From NCBI GenBank assembly GCA_964017235.1, contig OZ024930.1:23254614-23318613 (forward strand): DNA of 64,000 bases, given 5' to 3'. This DNA comes from Sabellastarte sp. h YS-2021 (lineage: Eukaryota > Annelida > Polychaeta > Sabellida > Sabellidae). Positions 47,160 to 58,605 of this stretch are shown piece by piece. The position numbers and the translations under genes were made by a program. Under the pieces are notes generated by a model that was given only the letters and a program-made list of their open reading frames with translations, was not told the origin of the DNA and did not search any database. Every line of letters begins with the position of its first letter. The stretch's first letter is position 1.

Positions 47160-47261
47160 AAAACAGTAAAACAGTAAAACGGAAGTGGGTGCTTTACCGT
47201 TTTGTGTTTCTATGTATATAAATGGGTAAAGCAGTGAACGGTATGTACCTTGATTCATCTT

Positions 47262-47300
47262 GCATTATTAGACCAAAACCTCTTTTGGCCTTTTTTTATA
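47262..47300 (+). repeat. 5S-related SINE, right part
   Basis: AGACCAAAACCTCTTTTGGCC with a T-rich tail matches, in reverse, the 3' hairpin of the copy at 33990-34015. It therefore completes the SINE begun at 43893, with the Harbinger element inserted between the two parts. Confidence 0.7.
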
Positions 47301-48912
47301 TTTTTGGCTTTTGCCCAAACGGAACAATCATGCTCACTGACAGTTTCATTCTTGTGGGTTTCATGTGTAACCAGCACTGCTGTATACAACAGATTCTTTC
47401 AACTGGCTGATACGCAGTGTTTGGAAGACACCATGCAGGTCAGTGGTAGTAGTAATATATGTAACAGCAAGTCTTTCCAATCTGGCCACAATGAGCTTCT
47501 TACAAATAAGGTAGGTGTAAGTATGGATAAAATGCTGTTTTCACCAAGTGTCATCTGTCGAGAAACTGATTATAAAAACAAAACGGTCCACGAAAAATAT
47601 GAACTGGCTCTTAGGCTTTACTCTTGCAGTACCTTTAAGCTGTGAGATGCTCAGAACTCTGGCAAATTTGGCTTCATTCCCCTAGAGGATCAAGTACTTT
47701 CCCAATGACAAAGGATGATGCAAGCCACTGGTAACCTATTAAACATTCATAAAATTGTCAAGGCAACAGGCGCTCATAACTTCATGAAAGCTCAAGTTAG
47801 GGTTCCTTCTCAGCTGAATGTGGAAGCTTGGCAAGAACATTTAAGTGATTACTATGATAAGCAATTACTTCCCCTTATTTGCAATGGATTCCACTTAGAT
47901 TTTGCACAAACATTTGGTAACGTCCACCCTCCTCCACAGCTCTGCCACTTAGTTTCCGAATGATATTACCAAATATCTCAAAGTTTTGGGGCAGTATTGG
48001 GTCCTTTTGAGAAATCTCCCATTGAATCCTTGCACACCACTCTTTTATGACCAGGGAGAAACCTGGCAGTGCTAGTCGCAGGGTTATAACTGACTTAAGT
48101 TGCCCTCCGGGTGAATCGGTAAATGCAGGAGTAGCAGGTAACATATACTTAGGATCCCAGTTCATGCTTAAGCTCCCCTCTATTGATTATATCAATAATA
48201 AGGTCTGTGAGTTGGCTAAAGGGTCCCTTATTTACAAGATAGACATCTCGAGAGCCTTTAGACACATAAAGATTGACCCTGCTGGTTGTAATCACCTTGG
48301 TTTACACTTTAATTCCTATTACATCAACACCTGTCTGCTATTTGGGTTCAGGCACGGATCTGCTATTTGTCAAAGGCTAAGTGATGCCATTAGATATAAC
48401 ATGAGCGAAAGGGTTTTCAGGTCACAAATTACATTGACAATATTATTGGTCAAGTCAACCCCTCTCAGGCAGATAAGTCTTTTGAACCCCTGTCTAGGTG
48501 AGTCAGGCCTAGATATTAGTGCTAAAAAGCTATTACATCCAACCACTAGGGCCTCCTGCCTAAGAATCATTATAGATACTACTAAATTCATGATTTCGGT
48601 CCGAGAAAAAATTGGATGAAATTTAGGAGGTGTGCCAAAATTCTAATTGTAATTCTAATTGGACTTTTATAGCACTTAATCTCTGTCATAAAGACAGACT
48701 CTAAGGCACATCACACAAAAACATTGTTCAATATTCATAAACCTGAGATATTGCAGGGTCAGCACCGCGGAGAAAGCAGGAGGAGATTGGAAATTTAGGG
48801 TGGATATGCTTTTCCAAAGAGGTATGACTTCAGCTTTGACCTCAAGGAGGCAAGTGAGTTTGCAGAAAATCATAGGTGCGTCATATGCAAAACTGAGTCC
48901 AACATGACTTTT

Positions 48913-50205
48913 TTAAGACTTGAAAACTGAAGCAAAGTGGGGAACCTCAAGAAACATGCCATCAGATTGACTTCGACGAGTGTTCTTTGCACTATGTCTG
49001 GGTATGAGAAAGGGTTCAAAGTATTTGGGGTGTAGGAACTTATAAACAAGCACGGCATTCTTAAAGATAGAACGGTACTTAATCAATAAACCAATGTAGT
49101 GCTTTTCTAACTGGAGTGATGTGTGAATACTTGGTGGTGTTGGCAACAATTCTGGCAAGACTGTTCTGAACACATTGAAGTTTGCACAGATCCAGAGCTG
49201 AGAGACCTCCGAACAGAGAGTTACAGTAATCAAGATGACTTCCGACCAGAGCATTGGCAGCCATAAGGGCAGCTTCATGTGTCCTCGGAGTCGCTTAAGA
49301 TCACGGACACTAGCAAAACAAGCCTTGCAGACTTTCATAACATGGCAAGAGAATGAGAAATCTGAATCAAACCAGACACCAAGGTTCCTAACTGCATCTA
49401 CTGGTGATATAAGATTACCGAGTATATTGACTGGGAAGGAGTGATTAAGTTTTTCACGATGAGACTTAGAGCCAAACACAATGAATTCGGTCTTATCAGG
49501 ATTTAGCTTAAGCTTATTTGTAGAGAGCCATCTCTTAACGTCTTTTAGGCAGTGTGACAGTTTATCAAGGGCCGAGGCAGCATTTTTATGTGTGAGATGC
49601 ACATACAATTGTGTGTCATCAGCATAGAACTGGAAACTAATACCAGGATGATTCTGTATGACTTTACTCAACGGAGTGGTATAGAGTGAAAAAAGGATTG
49701 GCCCCAGAACAGAGCCTTGAGACACACCGTACAATAACTTTTTGGCACTCAGATAAAATTGACCCATCTTAATCCACTGTACACGATCTAAGAGATAAGA
49801 CTTGAACCAATCGAGGACAACCCCACTGACACCGAACCAGGAGCTGAGAGAATCAAGAAGCGTATCATGATCAATAGTATCAAACGCTGCTGATTGATCC
49901 AAGAGAATGACAGCAGTAGCCTCACCTTTAGCAAAAGCCAGATGAACATCATTCTTAATTGAAAGCAATGCAGATTCAGTTGAGTGACCTAGTTTATAGG
50001 CAGACTGCCTGACATTCTCTAGTCCATTCACAGTGACATGGTCATTCAATTGAGAAGCAACAACACATTCAACAAGTTTCGATATGAAGCCCAGCCCTGA
50101 AACAGGCCTGTAGTTTTTTAAGTCATTTGTTGGTAGGGAAGACTTTTTAATCAATGGGGTTACAATAGCCTTCTTAAACTCATCAGGTACAACACCTTCT
50201 GACAA
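48913..50205 (-). CDS. LINE reverse transcriptase domain (broken copy)
   Basis: This 430-residue block begins in the RT fingers (SEGVVPDEFKKAIVTPLIKK; NDLKNYRPVSGLGFISKLVE). It contains motif A, QSAAFDTIDHDTLLDSLSSW; motif B, GVSQGSVLGPILFSLYTTPL; motif C, FYADDTQLYVHLT with the Asp pair; and NKLKLNPDKTEFIVFGSKSH. After CKACFASVRDLKRLRGHMKL the frame shifts near 49270: the family continuation NALVGSHLDYCNSLFGGLSA is in another frame (49264-49079), and the end IPRHSAKNTRRSQ returns later. The RT would copy LINE RNA at a nicked target. No single intact protein remains. Confidence 0.88.
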   Translation of the reverse strand: MSEGVVPDEFKKAIVTPLIKKSSLPTNDLKNYRPVSGLGFISKLVECVVASQLNDHVTVNGLENVRQSAYKLGHSTESALLSIKNDVHLAFAKGEATAVILLDQSAAFDTIDHDTLLDSLSSWFGVSGVVLDWFKSYLLDRVQWIKMGQFYLSAKKLLYGVSQGSVLGPILFSLYTTPLSKVIQNHPGISFQFYADDTQLYVHLTHKNAASALDKLSHCLKDVKRWLSTNKLKLNPDKTEFIVFGSKSHREKLNHSFPVNILGNLISPVDAVRNLGVWFDSDFSFSCHVMKVCKACFASVRDLKRLRGHMKLPLWLPMLWSEVILITVTLCSEVSQLWICANFNVFRTVLPELLPTPPSIHTSLQLEKHYIGLLIKYRSIFKNAVLVYKFLHPKYFEPFLIPRHSAKNTRRSQSDGMFLEVPHFASVFKS

Positions 50206-50715
50206 TGAGCAGTTAACAAGCCTGGTAATAGAAGGCAGTAAAATATTTATACATTCCTTAACAAGAAATGTGGGCCATGGATCTAATAAAAAAGATTAGT
50301 CACTTCATGATAATTTTTCTAATTTCCTCCTGAGAAACTTGTTTAAATTAGGCACATCGGGTGAAGGAGGAAGGGAGAATGAGTCACTAGAGGAAAATGA
50401 GTTTCTGATTTTAACTATTTTGTCACTGAAGAAAGTGACAAACCTGTCAAGACCTTTCTTAGATTCATGAGAAGGGAATACTGCTTCAGGACCAGAGTGT
50501 AGTGCAGAACGTAAGGCCTGCCATAGCTTCTTGGAGTCATTAGCATTTTCTCTGACCAGGTTTCTGAAGTACCTTGCCTTATCTTAGTTGACCAGTGAAT
50601 TGCACCGAGCAATCTGTTTTCGAAGTCTAGATCGATTGCAGGCAGATTTATCTTTACGCCAGATTTGTTCCAGTTGTCGTCTGATGTTTTTTGCCAGTCG
50701 GTAGGAATCAGAAAG

Positions 50716-51653
50716 CTAGCAACCAGTAGCTTGTTTAGTAGAAGTTCGAGTAACCAATGGTGCATGCTTATCAAGCAATCTGCTCAAGTCGTCTGAGTAT
50801 TGTTCACACAGAACACTGACTGTATCACCAGGGCGTCTTACGAATGAGCAATTTCCCAAATCCTTACACAAACTGTCCAAGTCAATTTTATGATAATTCC
50901 TGTAGGTGATCACTTTTTCCTTATTTGAAGGAGGATTAACTGAATCAAGCTGAGCAAGGACAAGAGCATGATCGGAGATAAATTCAGCAACTTGTACATT
51001 CGAAAAGCTACTGGCATCAGTAGGAGTGAGAACAAGGTCTAGAGTATGACCATGAAGATGGGTAGCCGTTTGAACATTTTGTGTAATATTGCATGATTCT
51101 AAACAGTTCTGGAATTTAATACTATCATTGGAAGAAGTATCCACATGAATTTTAAAATCACCACATATTAGGAATGAGGGAGAAACTGAGGATAACTATT
51201 CTAAAAGATTGAGAAATTGGTCCAGGAAACTGTCAGAGCATGAGCCAGGTGGACGATAAACACAAGTTAACACAAGCGGTGGAGCCGCGGAGCCAATTGC
51301 AATGCTAATATTTTCAAAGGAACTGAATGTAGGAGTATCCACTGATCTAAACTGTATAGCTTTGTTGATAAAAAATCCAACACCACCACCCCGGCCATGA
51401 ATATGGGGTTTGTGGCAGAATTTGAAACCTGTTGGGCGATGGAATGTAGAAGACTGTCCGTATCCTCCAGGCGAATATGTGTTTCAGTGACAGCAAGAAT
51501 GTCAACAGAATGTGCTGATACAGTATCATTGATGCAGGGTCCCTTGTTTCTTACAGATCGACAATTTACTGCCCCAAAATAGATTGGTCCAGGATTAAGC
51601 GAGATATCACTGCAAAGCAACAGTAGGGTCGCAAGACCATAACGCTTAGCCAC
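50716..51653 (-). CDS. LINE APE-type endonuclease region with 2A-like leader (broken copy)
   Basis: Block 51653-51267 reads AKRYGLATLLLLCSDISLNP-GP, a 2A-like C-terminus, then FGAVNCRSVRNKG and SVDILAVTETHI, where the conserved Asn and Glu are metal-binding positions of APE endonucleases. Block 51144-50716 has THLHGHTLDLVLTP and ISDHALVLAQLD (conserved Asp-His pair). The middle of the endonuclease is disrupted between the two blocks. In intact relatives this domain nicks the target DNA for priming. Confidence 0.8.
51585..51608 (-). other. 2A-like (ribosome-skipping) motif
   Basis: The motif reads DISLNPGP, preceded by LLLLC. The 2A consensus is D-x-E-x-N-P-G-P; here Ser replaces Glu while NPGP and the hydrophobic Leu run are kept. 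2A sequences at the same place in CR1-like LINEs of sea urchin, amphioxus and oyster are established knowledge. Whether the Ser variant still causes skipping is unknown. Confidence 0.7.
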
Positions 51654-54600
51654 ATAAGGGAAATGATGTGTATTAGGACATAGCTATGGAGTCTGTAGGG
51701 GTGTGGTAATGAAGTAAGACCATTAGATGACAACGGAAGAAACACTTTGGAATCACTGTATCCTGACTTTCTCCAAAACAACAGTAAGAGAAACACCCAG
51801 CAGATGGTAGACATTGCACTCCAGTTCCCTAAACTAAGAACCAGACCGTGAGGAGTAACACCAGTACGCCTTAATACTAAGTTATTTTCTATGTGACACA
51901 GTTTATCCACTGTAATTCCGTCCTGTGGGCGACTCACGGGCACCCTACACTCCTCACTTAGTCTCTAGAATAAAAATTTCCCTAAAGTGAATGAAAAAGA
52001 GGATGGCCTTAAGCTAAAGGAAGTATTGGAGTGACTAGAAACTGCAATAGATAATGATATTCAGAAGATATTGACAGCCACAACAGTGAAAAACAACAAT
52101 GGACTAAAATAAAAATAATATAAAATAAAAATTAAATCACAATAAATTTGGGCCGATAAATCCCGCCAAATGGGCGATAATACCCGTACTATCAATAAGC
52201 ATGCAAATACAAGCTACAACATTGGTAAAAAGCCAGATTACACAGATGCTGTGGATATTATTTAGTTTCCATACAAAAATTTTTGAAAACGGTTAATAAT
52301 CGAGTAAAATTATATTCCAAACAGGGTTTTAAGGTTTGTTTACAAAAAAGACATCTCCTTGGGGCGTACTCACCCAAAAGTGGGTGCGCAAAACAGTTTG
52401 TACTAAGCAGGATCTTCAATATTTGTTGGGCCATCTTTTATACATCACAAAGTGCATCCGCTCCTCAAGGCCTTTTCTGAATTACATGCTTAATACCCTC
52501 AGACTGGCTGACAGGAAGTCTAAATTCACATAAGATACTGATTTCAAGAGGGATCTGGCCTGGTTCTGCAAGTTTGTTCCACGGCCTTCTTCTTGCACAG
52601 GCAAGTTTTCACACACATACAGTTAGATGCCTCTTTGCAAGGTCTCGGTGCTGTGTGTGATAGTGAGGTATATGCTGTCACTTTCGCCTAGGCTTTCAAA
52701 ATTACCAAATAGTACATCTAGAAATGATCAATATTCTAGTTGCGTTGTGTATCTGTGTGGAAAAGTGGCGTGGCCGCTCTATCACCATCCAGTGTGACAA
52801 CCAAGCCGTAGTCTGTGTCTTAAACTTGGGCAGCACTTGGGACTTAACTCTGTTGGCCATCACCAGAAATGTTGCAATGCTTACGGCAAAAAGGGACATT
52901 AACTTGAAATTTTTCCACATCCAAGGTAAACACAATACTGTTGCAGACCATTTGTCTAGGCTTCCTTTGGGTGCTCAGCACCACATTGCATTACAATCAC
53001 TTATTGCACCCCATATTTGGGTGGCTGTCCCAGATGGTGTAATGGAACTAGACTGGTCTTTATAATTTCAGGTTACACTCGGCAATTACAGACACTCTCC
53101 AAGGGGGTCAATGATAGGATCCATAATGCCCTGGCAGATTCCACAAAGAGGTCGTTTTGCAATATATTTATATAACTTTATCTCTTTTACCATTTATGCC
53201 AAGTTTCACCTCCCATCCCTCTCCCCCATCAGCTCCTCATGTTATTGGAATTCTTGGTTTTCAACAACCTTATTCATTCAGCCATTTCTAACCATCTTTC
53301 AGCAATTAAATCATTTTCATCATGCTTGGCCTCCAATTACACTCCTTTGAGGACCATCGCCTAAAATATTTCAATAACTCTTTGGCCAGACATGCTGCCT
53401 TTGCAGTTAAGCTCAAATCCATAATAGACACCCTTATATTGTCTCAAATTGTTAAGGCATGTGATTACCTCTATATTGGCTTTGTCTACAAGGTTACAAA
53501 TCTCCTTTTTAATCCTTGTTCATATTTCTAATCTAGTTCCACATTCCATTAAGGCTTATGACAACCTTAAGCATTCAAGAACCTCCTACACAAATAGCCG
53601 ATTCATACTGGGGTTTGGGGCATCCCTATTTTTCATTAAATCTACTGTTTCTGAAATTATTAACCTGGGTGTGAACTTGTCACTCACATTTTAGTACCAC
53701 TGAGGCCACATTAATTCGGCCAATTTATCCTTCTCACAGTGAATTCTATCATTATCATACATAGTCACAAACCTCCCACATTTTTGGCTAGAATATATTC
53801 CAACCAGAGTGGGTATTTTATGTCCTTTACCTACCCACTCGGCTAATAATGTACCAGCTTAATTGCATCGCTCCAATCTGTCACGGTAAATTTAACTTGC
53901 CTGGTGAGCTAATTCATTCCAAATTCACACTAGTGTACACCAGTAGTGCTACCAATCCAACCCAGCACAGCTTGATTGGTTTGAGTAATCTAATTCACTA
54001 ACCAGTTCTAATCTATTTCTATTTCTAATCTAGTTCCACATTCCATTAAGGCTTATGACAACCTTAAGCAACTAGCCAGGGCGGATATCTTCTTTGCTCC
54101 CTGGGGATTCAACTCTTGCTAAAATGGTCAAAACCCTTCAGATGAACAACTCTGTTTGGTTGTTAAAGATCCCCTCTTTAGGAGCTTCTCCTCTCTGTTC
54201 TGTTTTGGGCATACATAAATTGCATAGACACTCTTAAGGGTTTCAACAAACCCCTATTTCAAACCAAGTACAAAGCTAAGTTGGTCCTTCTCTCTGATAC
54301 CAGGCTCCGTAAGCACTTTTCCTTGATATTACATAAATTAAATTTACAGAACCAGTCAATTACATTCCATTCCCTCAGGCATTCAGGTACCACCCTGGCT
54401 TTTAACTCTAATGTTCCTTTGCAAAACATTCAAAGCCATGGCACCTGGAAGTCGGATTGCGTCTGATCTTATATTACACAGGACCACAAAGCATCTGACT
54501 CCGTAGCACTAGCATTCAAGAACCTCCTACACAAATAGCCTATTCATACTGGGGTTTGGGGCATCCCTATTTTTCATTAAATCTACTGTTTCTGAAATTA

Positions 54601-55289
54601 TTAACCTGGGTGTGAACTTGTTACTCACATTTTAGTACCACTTACTGAGGCCACATTAATTTGGCCAATTTATCCTTCTCACTTAAAACCTGCTACACAG
54701 TGAATTCTATCATTGTCATACATAGTCACAAACCTCCCACATTTTTGGCTAGAATATATTCCAACCAGAGTGGGTATTTTATGTCCTTTACCTACCCACT
54801 CGGCTAATAATGTACCAGCTTAATTGCATCGCTCCAATCTGTCACGGTAAATTTAACTTGCCTGGTGAGCTAATTCATTCCAAATTCACACTAGTGTACA
54901 CCAGTAGTGCTACCAATCCAACCCAGCACAGTTAGATTGGTTTGAGTAATCTAATTCAAAATCATTCACTAATCAGTTCTCAGCTTAATTTGATACACTG
55001 CTAACAGTAGAGTTAATTGTAATTATCCATGCTAGCGTGGTTTAGTAGTTTTCAGCAGTGTGGTTTAATGATACTTGCATTTAAAGCAGCCATAAACAGT
55101 AATGTACAGTTTTAATTGCATTCTCTTGTGCAGCCTAGTACTTTCCAACTACACAGTTTCATATACAGTGAATTTACAACACACATTAATAGTAATGTAC
55201 AATTTTAATTACATTCTTTAGCGTGGCACAGTAATTTTCAGATGCACGGTTTCAATTTAACTGTCCTCTTGATAGCACCCAAGTACAAA

Positions 55290-56520
55290 AGCCAGTGAAC
55301 CATCATTTGAGCTTGAAGGAGGGGTCCAAGTTCAAACCTGAAGATATCAGAAGATTCCCAGCCCATAATTTCCTATAAGTTGGTTTCAAATTGCAAACCT
55401 CTAAGACCAATAATAAGCAAGTTATAAGCACTTTTAAATGTGGCTGTCCTCGTTTGACCTTGAAGGAGGGGCCCAAGGTCATATCTGAACACATCAAAAG
55501 ATTCCCAGCCCATGCTTTACTATAAGTTGGTTTCACATTGCAAACCTCTAGGACCAATAACAAACAAGTTATAAGCACTTTCAAGTTTGGCTGTCCTCGT
55601 TTGACCTTGAAGGAGGGGCCTAAGGTCAAATCTGACCACATAAGAAGATTCCCAGTCCGTGATTTCCTAGAAGGTGGTTTCACATTGCAAACCTCTAGGA
55701 CCAATAATAAGTGAGCTATAAGCACTTTCAACTTTTGCTATACTCGTTTGACCCTGCAGCAGGGCCCAAGGCTAAATCTGACCACCTCAGAAGATTCCCA
55801 GCCCATGATTTCCTATTAGTTGGTTTCACATTGCAAACCTCTAGGATCAATAATAAGCGAGTTATAAGCACGTTCAAGTTTTGCTGTCCTCGTTTGACCT
55901 TGAAGGAGGGACTGAAGGTCAAATCTGGCCACTTCAGAAGATTCTCAACCCATGATTCCCTATAACCTTGGTTTCACATTACAAGCCTTTAGGACCAATC
56001 ATAAACAAGTTATAAGCACTTTCAAGTTTGGCTATCCTCGTTTGACCTTGAAAGAGGGGTCCAAGGTCAAATCTGAATATATCAGAAGATTCCCACCCCA
56101 TGATTTTATAAGAGTTGGTTTCACTTTGCAAACCTCTAGGACCAATAATAAGCAAGTTTTAAGCACTTTTAAGTTTGGATGTCCTCGTTTGACCTTGAAG
56201 GAGGGTCCAAGGTCAAATCAGACCACATCAGAAGATTCCCTACCCATGATTTCATGTGAGTTGGTTTCACATTGCAAACCTCTAGAACCAATAATAAGCA
56301 AGTTTTAAGCACTTTTAAGTTTGGATATCCTCGTTTGACCTTGAAGGAGGGTCCAAGGTCAAATCAGACCACATCAGAAGATTCCCTGCCCATGATTTCC
56401 TATAAGTTGGTTTCACATTGCAAACCTCTAGAACCAATAGTAAGGGAGATAGGCACTTTTAAAGTCCGCTACGTGGGGTACTTTGCCACTCTGTGTATGA
56501 CCTTGAATTAAGAGCTTCAA
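55290..56520 (-). repeat. 147-bp tandem array, U-type core, eight units
   Basis: The shared phrase ACCAATA (or a one-base variant) starts at 55406, 55553, 55700, 55846, 55994, 56141, 56287 and 56433: spacings of 147, 147, 146, 148, 147, 146 and 146. Each unit contains TGACCTTGAAGGAGGG, and on the minus strand reads as the U unit (TTGGTCCTAGAGGTTTGCAA...GGAAATCATGGGCTGGGAAT). Because 147 is divisible by three, long ORFs with 49-residue repeats appear on both strands; these are artefacts of the array. Confidence 0.9.
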
Positions 56521-56815
56521 GGTCAAATGCCAGGTAGGTTGTAAAGGACATGTATATCTGTTATACATCACCTATGACGAGGGTGAGGGATTCAGCCCTC
56601 TACCTATGAGAGCCAGCCAGTAGAAAAAGGTAGATAATTTTCAAATAAATGGCCACGGCAGCCATGTTGTTTTTCAGAGTGAGGTTAATTTCAGCCCCAG
56701 AGAAGTTTCCTCCCAATGAAGATATCCTGCAAATTTGGTGAAGCTAGCTTGTGTATTTTTCCTCTGAGTGTTAAAGTTGAAAATCTCTCTACGTGCGGTG
56801 GCTGCAGCAGCAGTG
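56521..56815 (-). repeat. Leader segment of the core-repeat element
   Basis: On the minus strand, GCTTCACCAAATTTGCAGG and AAAAACAACATGGCTGCCGTGG correspond to ATCTTCACCAAATTGACAGG and AAAAACGAAATGGCTGCCAT at 1690-1780, next to the left end of the element at 1567. The array at 55290-56520 is therefore the core of the same family A, here in minus orientation. The hairpin left end is not clear. Confidence 0.55.
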
Positions 56816-58080
56816 TAGCAAATGCTAAACCAAAGTATGTACCAGATGTATCCACAATAATCTTCTGGAGATTACCCTTTAGCTCAGCTGGTTAAAGACC
56901 GAGACGTGTTTTTGTCTGTGTGTAATCCAAAGAATCGACAGGGATCAACTCCCAGCAGAACCAATCAACAAATCTCTCCATACAGTACATGGTAAGATGC
57001 CTAAAGATCCTTCCCTATCACAGCCAAGTGAGTTCAGTGTAATAATGTAGTCATGTAAGACTTGAGGACAGTGGAAAATAAAAAAAATAAATGTAAAATA
57101 GCCCTAGAGCTGTATACTTTTAAAGTTTACTTCTGAAAGAGACAAAAAAAAAAAAAAATCCTCGTCCTATGTATTCGCACAATAAATTTATGCATCACCA
57201 ATTACATAACCTCTTGGTAGAGATAAGAAAATATACTGACATATACCCAATATGAAGTGAAGCAGTTCTATGGCAGATAATTGTCAGAAAGTTGGTGAAT
57301 ATGAAAGTGTACAGTTGCACTGAATCGAGTAAGGTCGTAATCTCAAGATATTATTGAGGAATACTTCATGGATACTGATTATTATGTTGTCACTGTTTTG
57401 CTTATGTTTGCATATGTCCTTGTCACAGCAAAATTGGGTATGTTAGACTAGTGAAGATAAAAGTGAAGATAAGTATTATTGGGGAAAATTACCATGGAAA
57501 CCCACAAACAATTTATGATAATTTTATTTACTATTAGAAACTATTATTGCTGTAATTATTATCCAATACACACAATGGAAAATTACATTTTGGAAAATAC
57601 TAAAGTTAACTATGTGCAACAGACCATTATATGGTGATTATATCAACAAAACTTTCACAATACCAATCAACAATAATACACATAATTCTTCAGTTTTTTT
57701 CACGTACAATTTAAAAGAAATACAATGGATGTTCCATGGCAGTTGACTGTACAATTAGAACCTTAAATTATAGACATGATTTGGTTCTATTTATGACATA
57801 GTTAAAATTATACCCATAATAACACCATTTTCCAATAGGACGCCCTCAAAATTGATTTCATTTACACCTTACTTTTTAAGAGTATTACTTATCCATTTAT
57901 ACAGTGTACTGCACAAGTAAAACACTTCAATAGGCAACATCTATCTGGATGATAATTATTGCTTCCAAAATACATTGAGTGGATCCGTCTATTATATAAG
58001 TGGCTCTATTTTTATTTATGTTTTAACATGGCTTTCAATAATGTACAGGTTTTATGACAATGAGTAGTTTTCTGGGAAGT
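56816..58080. other. AT-rich stretch
   Basis: A weak tRNA-like patch (CCTTTAGCTCAGCTGGTTAA) lies near 56875-56960, without a cloverleaf. A poly-A run lies near 57147. No gene is recognised. Confidence 0.4.
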
Positions 58081-58084
58081 GGAA

Positions 58085-58240
58085 AGCAGTACCTGCAGTT
58101 GGTCAAGGTTCTGCACTGTAAACTGCCTAAAATGGTTGAGTAACTACCATCCTTTACACATAAGGTTCGGGGTTTAAACCACCAACCTTACAGGTGGGAG
58201 GTGAGTGTGTAACCACTGCTCCATCATGGCCCCCTGTAAG
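58085..58240 (-). repeat. tRNA-related SINE, family 2
   Basis: On the minus strand, GCCATGATGGAGCAGTGGTTAC and B-box-like GTGGTTTAAACCCC are followed by CAGTTTACAGTGCAGAACC(TTGACC). This is the clearest copy linking the head at 43660 with the bodies at 4860 and 6455. Confidence 0.7.
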
Positions 58241-58384
58241 TGACTCTAACAGTTATGACTGGGTGGTGTATTTGTGTACATGTATTTATTTTTATACTCC
58301 GCGCAATATCTCCATATACTACAGGACTCAAAGCGTTATTAACCTATCCGACTGCACAGGTACAGTCCCAACTCACAAGTAACT

Positions 58385-58605
58385 CACATTCCCCTAACTG
58401 AAAGATAGAGGCTCAAGGATGACCATTTATCAACGTCCTTGAGGTTTTTTAGCCTGCCACTGGGGATAGGACCCAATGACAGAGGACCATCATTTTAATT
58501 GGTCATCCACGCCACTATGTATCTGCCTGTACCTGGGTTTGAACCCACGTCCTCTGAGTTCCTAGACAAGTGTGTTATCCGCCAGGCCACAGTGGCTCTG
58601 GCAGT
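58385..58605 (-). repeat. tRNA-related SINE, family 1
   Basis: On the minus strand, GCCTGGCGGATAACACAC and B-box-like GTGGGTTCAAACCC are followed by the shared body (ACAGAGGACC and CCTATCCCCAGTGGCAGGCT in antisense). It is close to 27080-27310. Confidence 0.75.

Larger units (their letters stand above)
44070..47255 (+). mobile_element. PIF/Harbinger-type DNA transposon, full ends
   Basis: Terminal inverted repeats of 96 bp (44070-44165 and 47160-47255) differ at only 5 positions. They begin AATCAAGGTACATACCGTTC. Both flanks carry CATCTT (44064-44069 and 47256-47261), a 6-bp target duplication. Inside is one DDE transposase gene on the plus strand. The usual Myb/SANT partner gene of Harbinger elements was not found. 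Internal repeats include three hairpins AGTCCT-tttc-AGGACT and a 43-bp minisatellite. High TIR identity points to a recent insertion. Confidence 0.88.
48630..52150 (-). mobile_element. CR1-like LINE, nearly full length, with 2A-like motif
   Basis: Read from 52150 to 48630, the parts are a 5' region of uncertain coding value, a 2A-like leader, an APE-type endonuclease (51653-50716), a linker with RT entry (50774-50415), reverse transcriptase (50205-48913), then a 3' tail with hairpin TCTGTC-ataaa-GACAGA (48682-48698) and an AATTAGAATTAC-type microsatellite. It has several frame breaks. It lies inside the DIRS-like fossil and in the opposite orientation, so it is younger than that element. The exact 5' end and target duplication were not resolved. 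Confidence 0.85.
47305..54980 (+). mobile_element. Fossil DIRS-like (tyrosine recombinase) retroelement, nested
   Basis: The parts appear in the order expected for DIRS-type elements: a pre-RT region (about 47700-47960), reverse transcriptase (about 48040-48620), RT end and RNase H (about 52330-53065) and a tyrosine recombinase end with an HxLRHSG-type motif (about 54280-54470). A CR1-like LINE is inserted between the RT parts (about 48630-52150). Near-identical ~430-bp repeats lie at 53571-54009 and 54512-54980 in the 3' part. The element is clearly broken, with roughly ten or more disruptions, and looks old. It is a relic with no sign of function. Confidence 0.75.

Noticed and set aside
55303-55731. 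Long ORFs with 49-residue repeats on both strands
   Set aside because: The 147-bp tandem period is a multiple of three, so stops are avoided in phase across units; both strands are open and no protein family is recognised.
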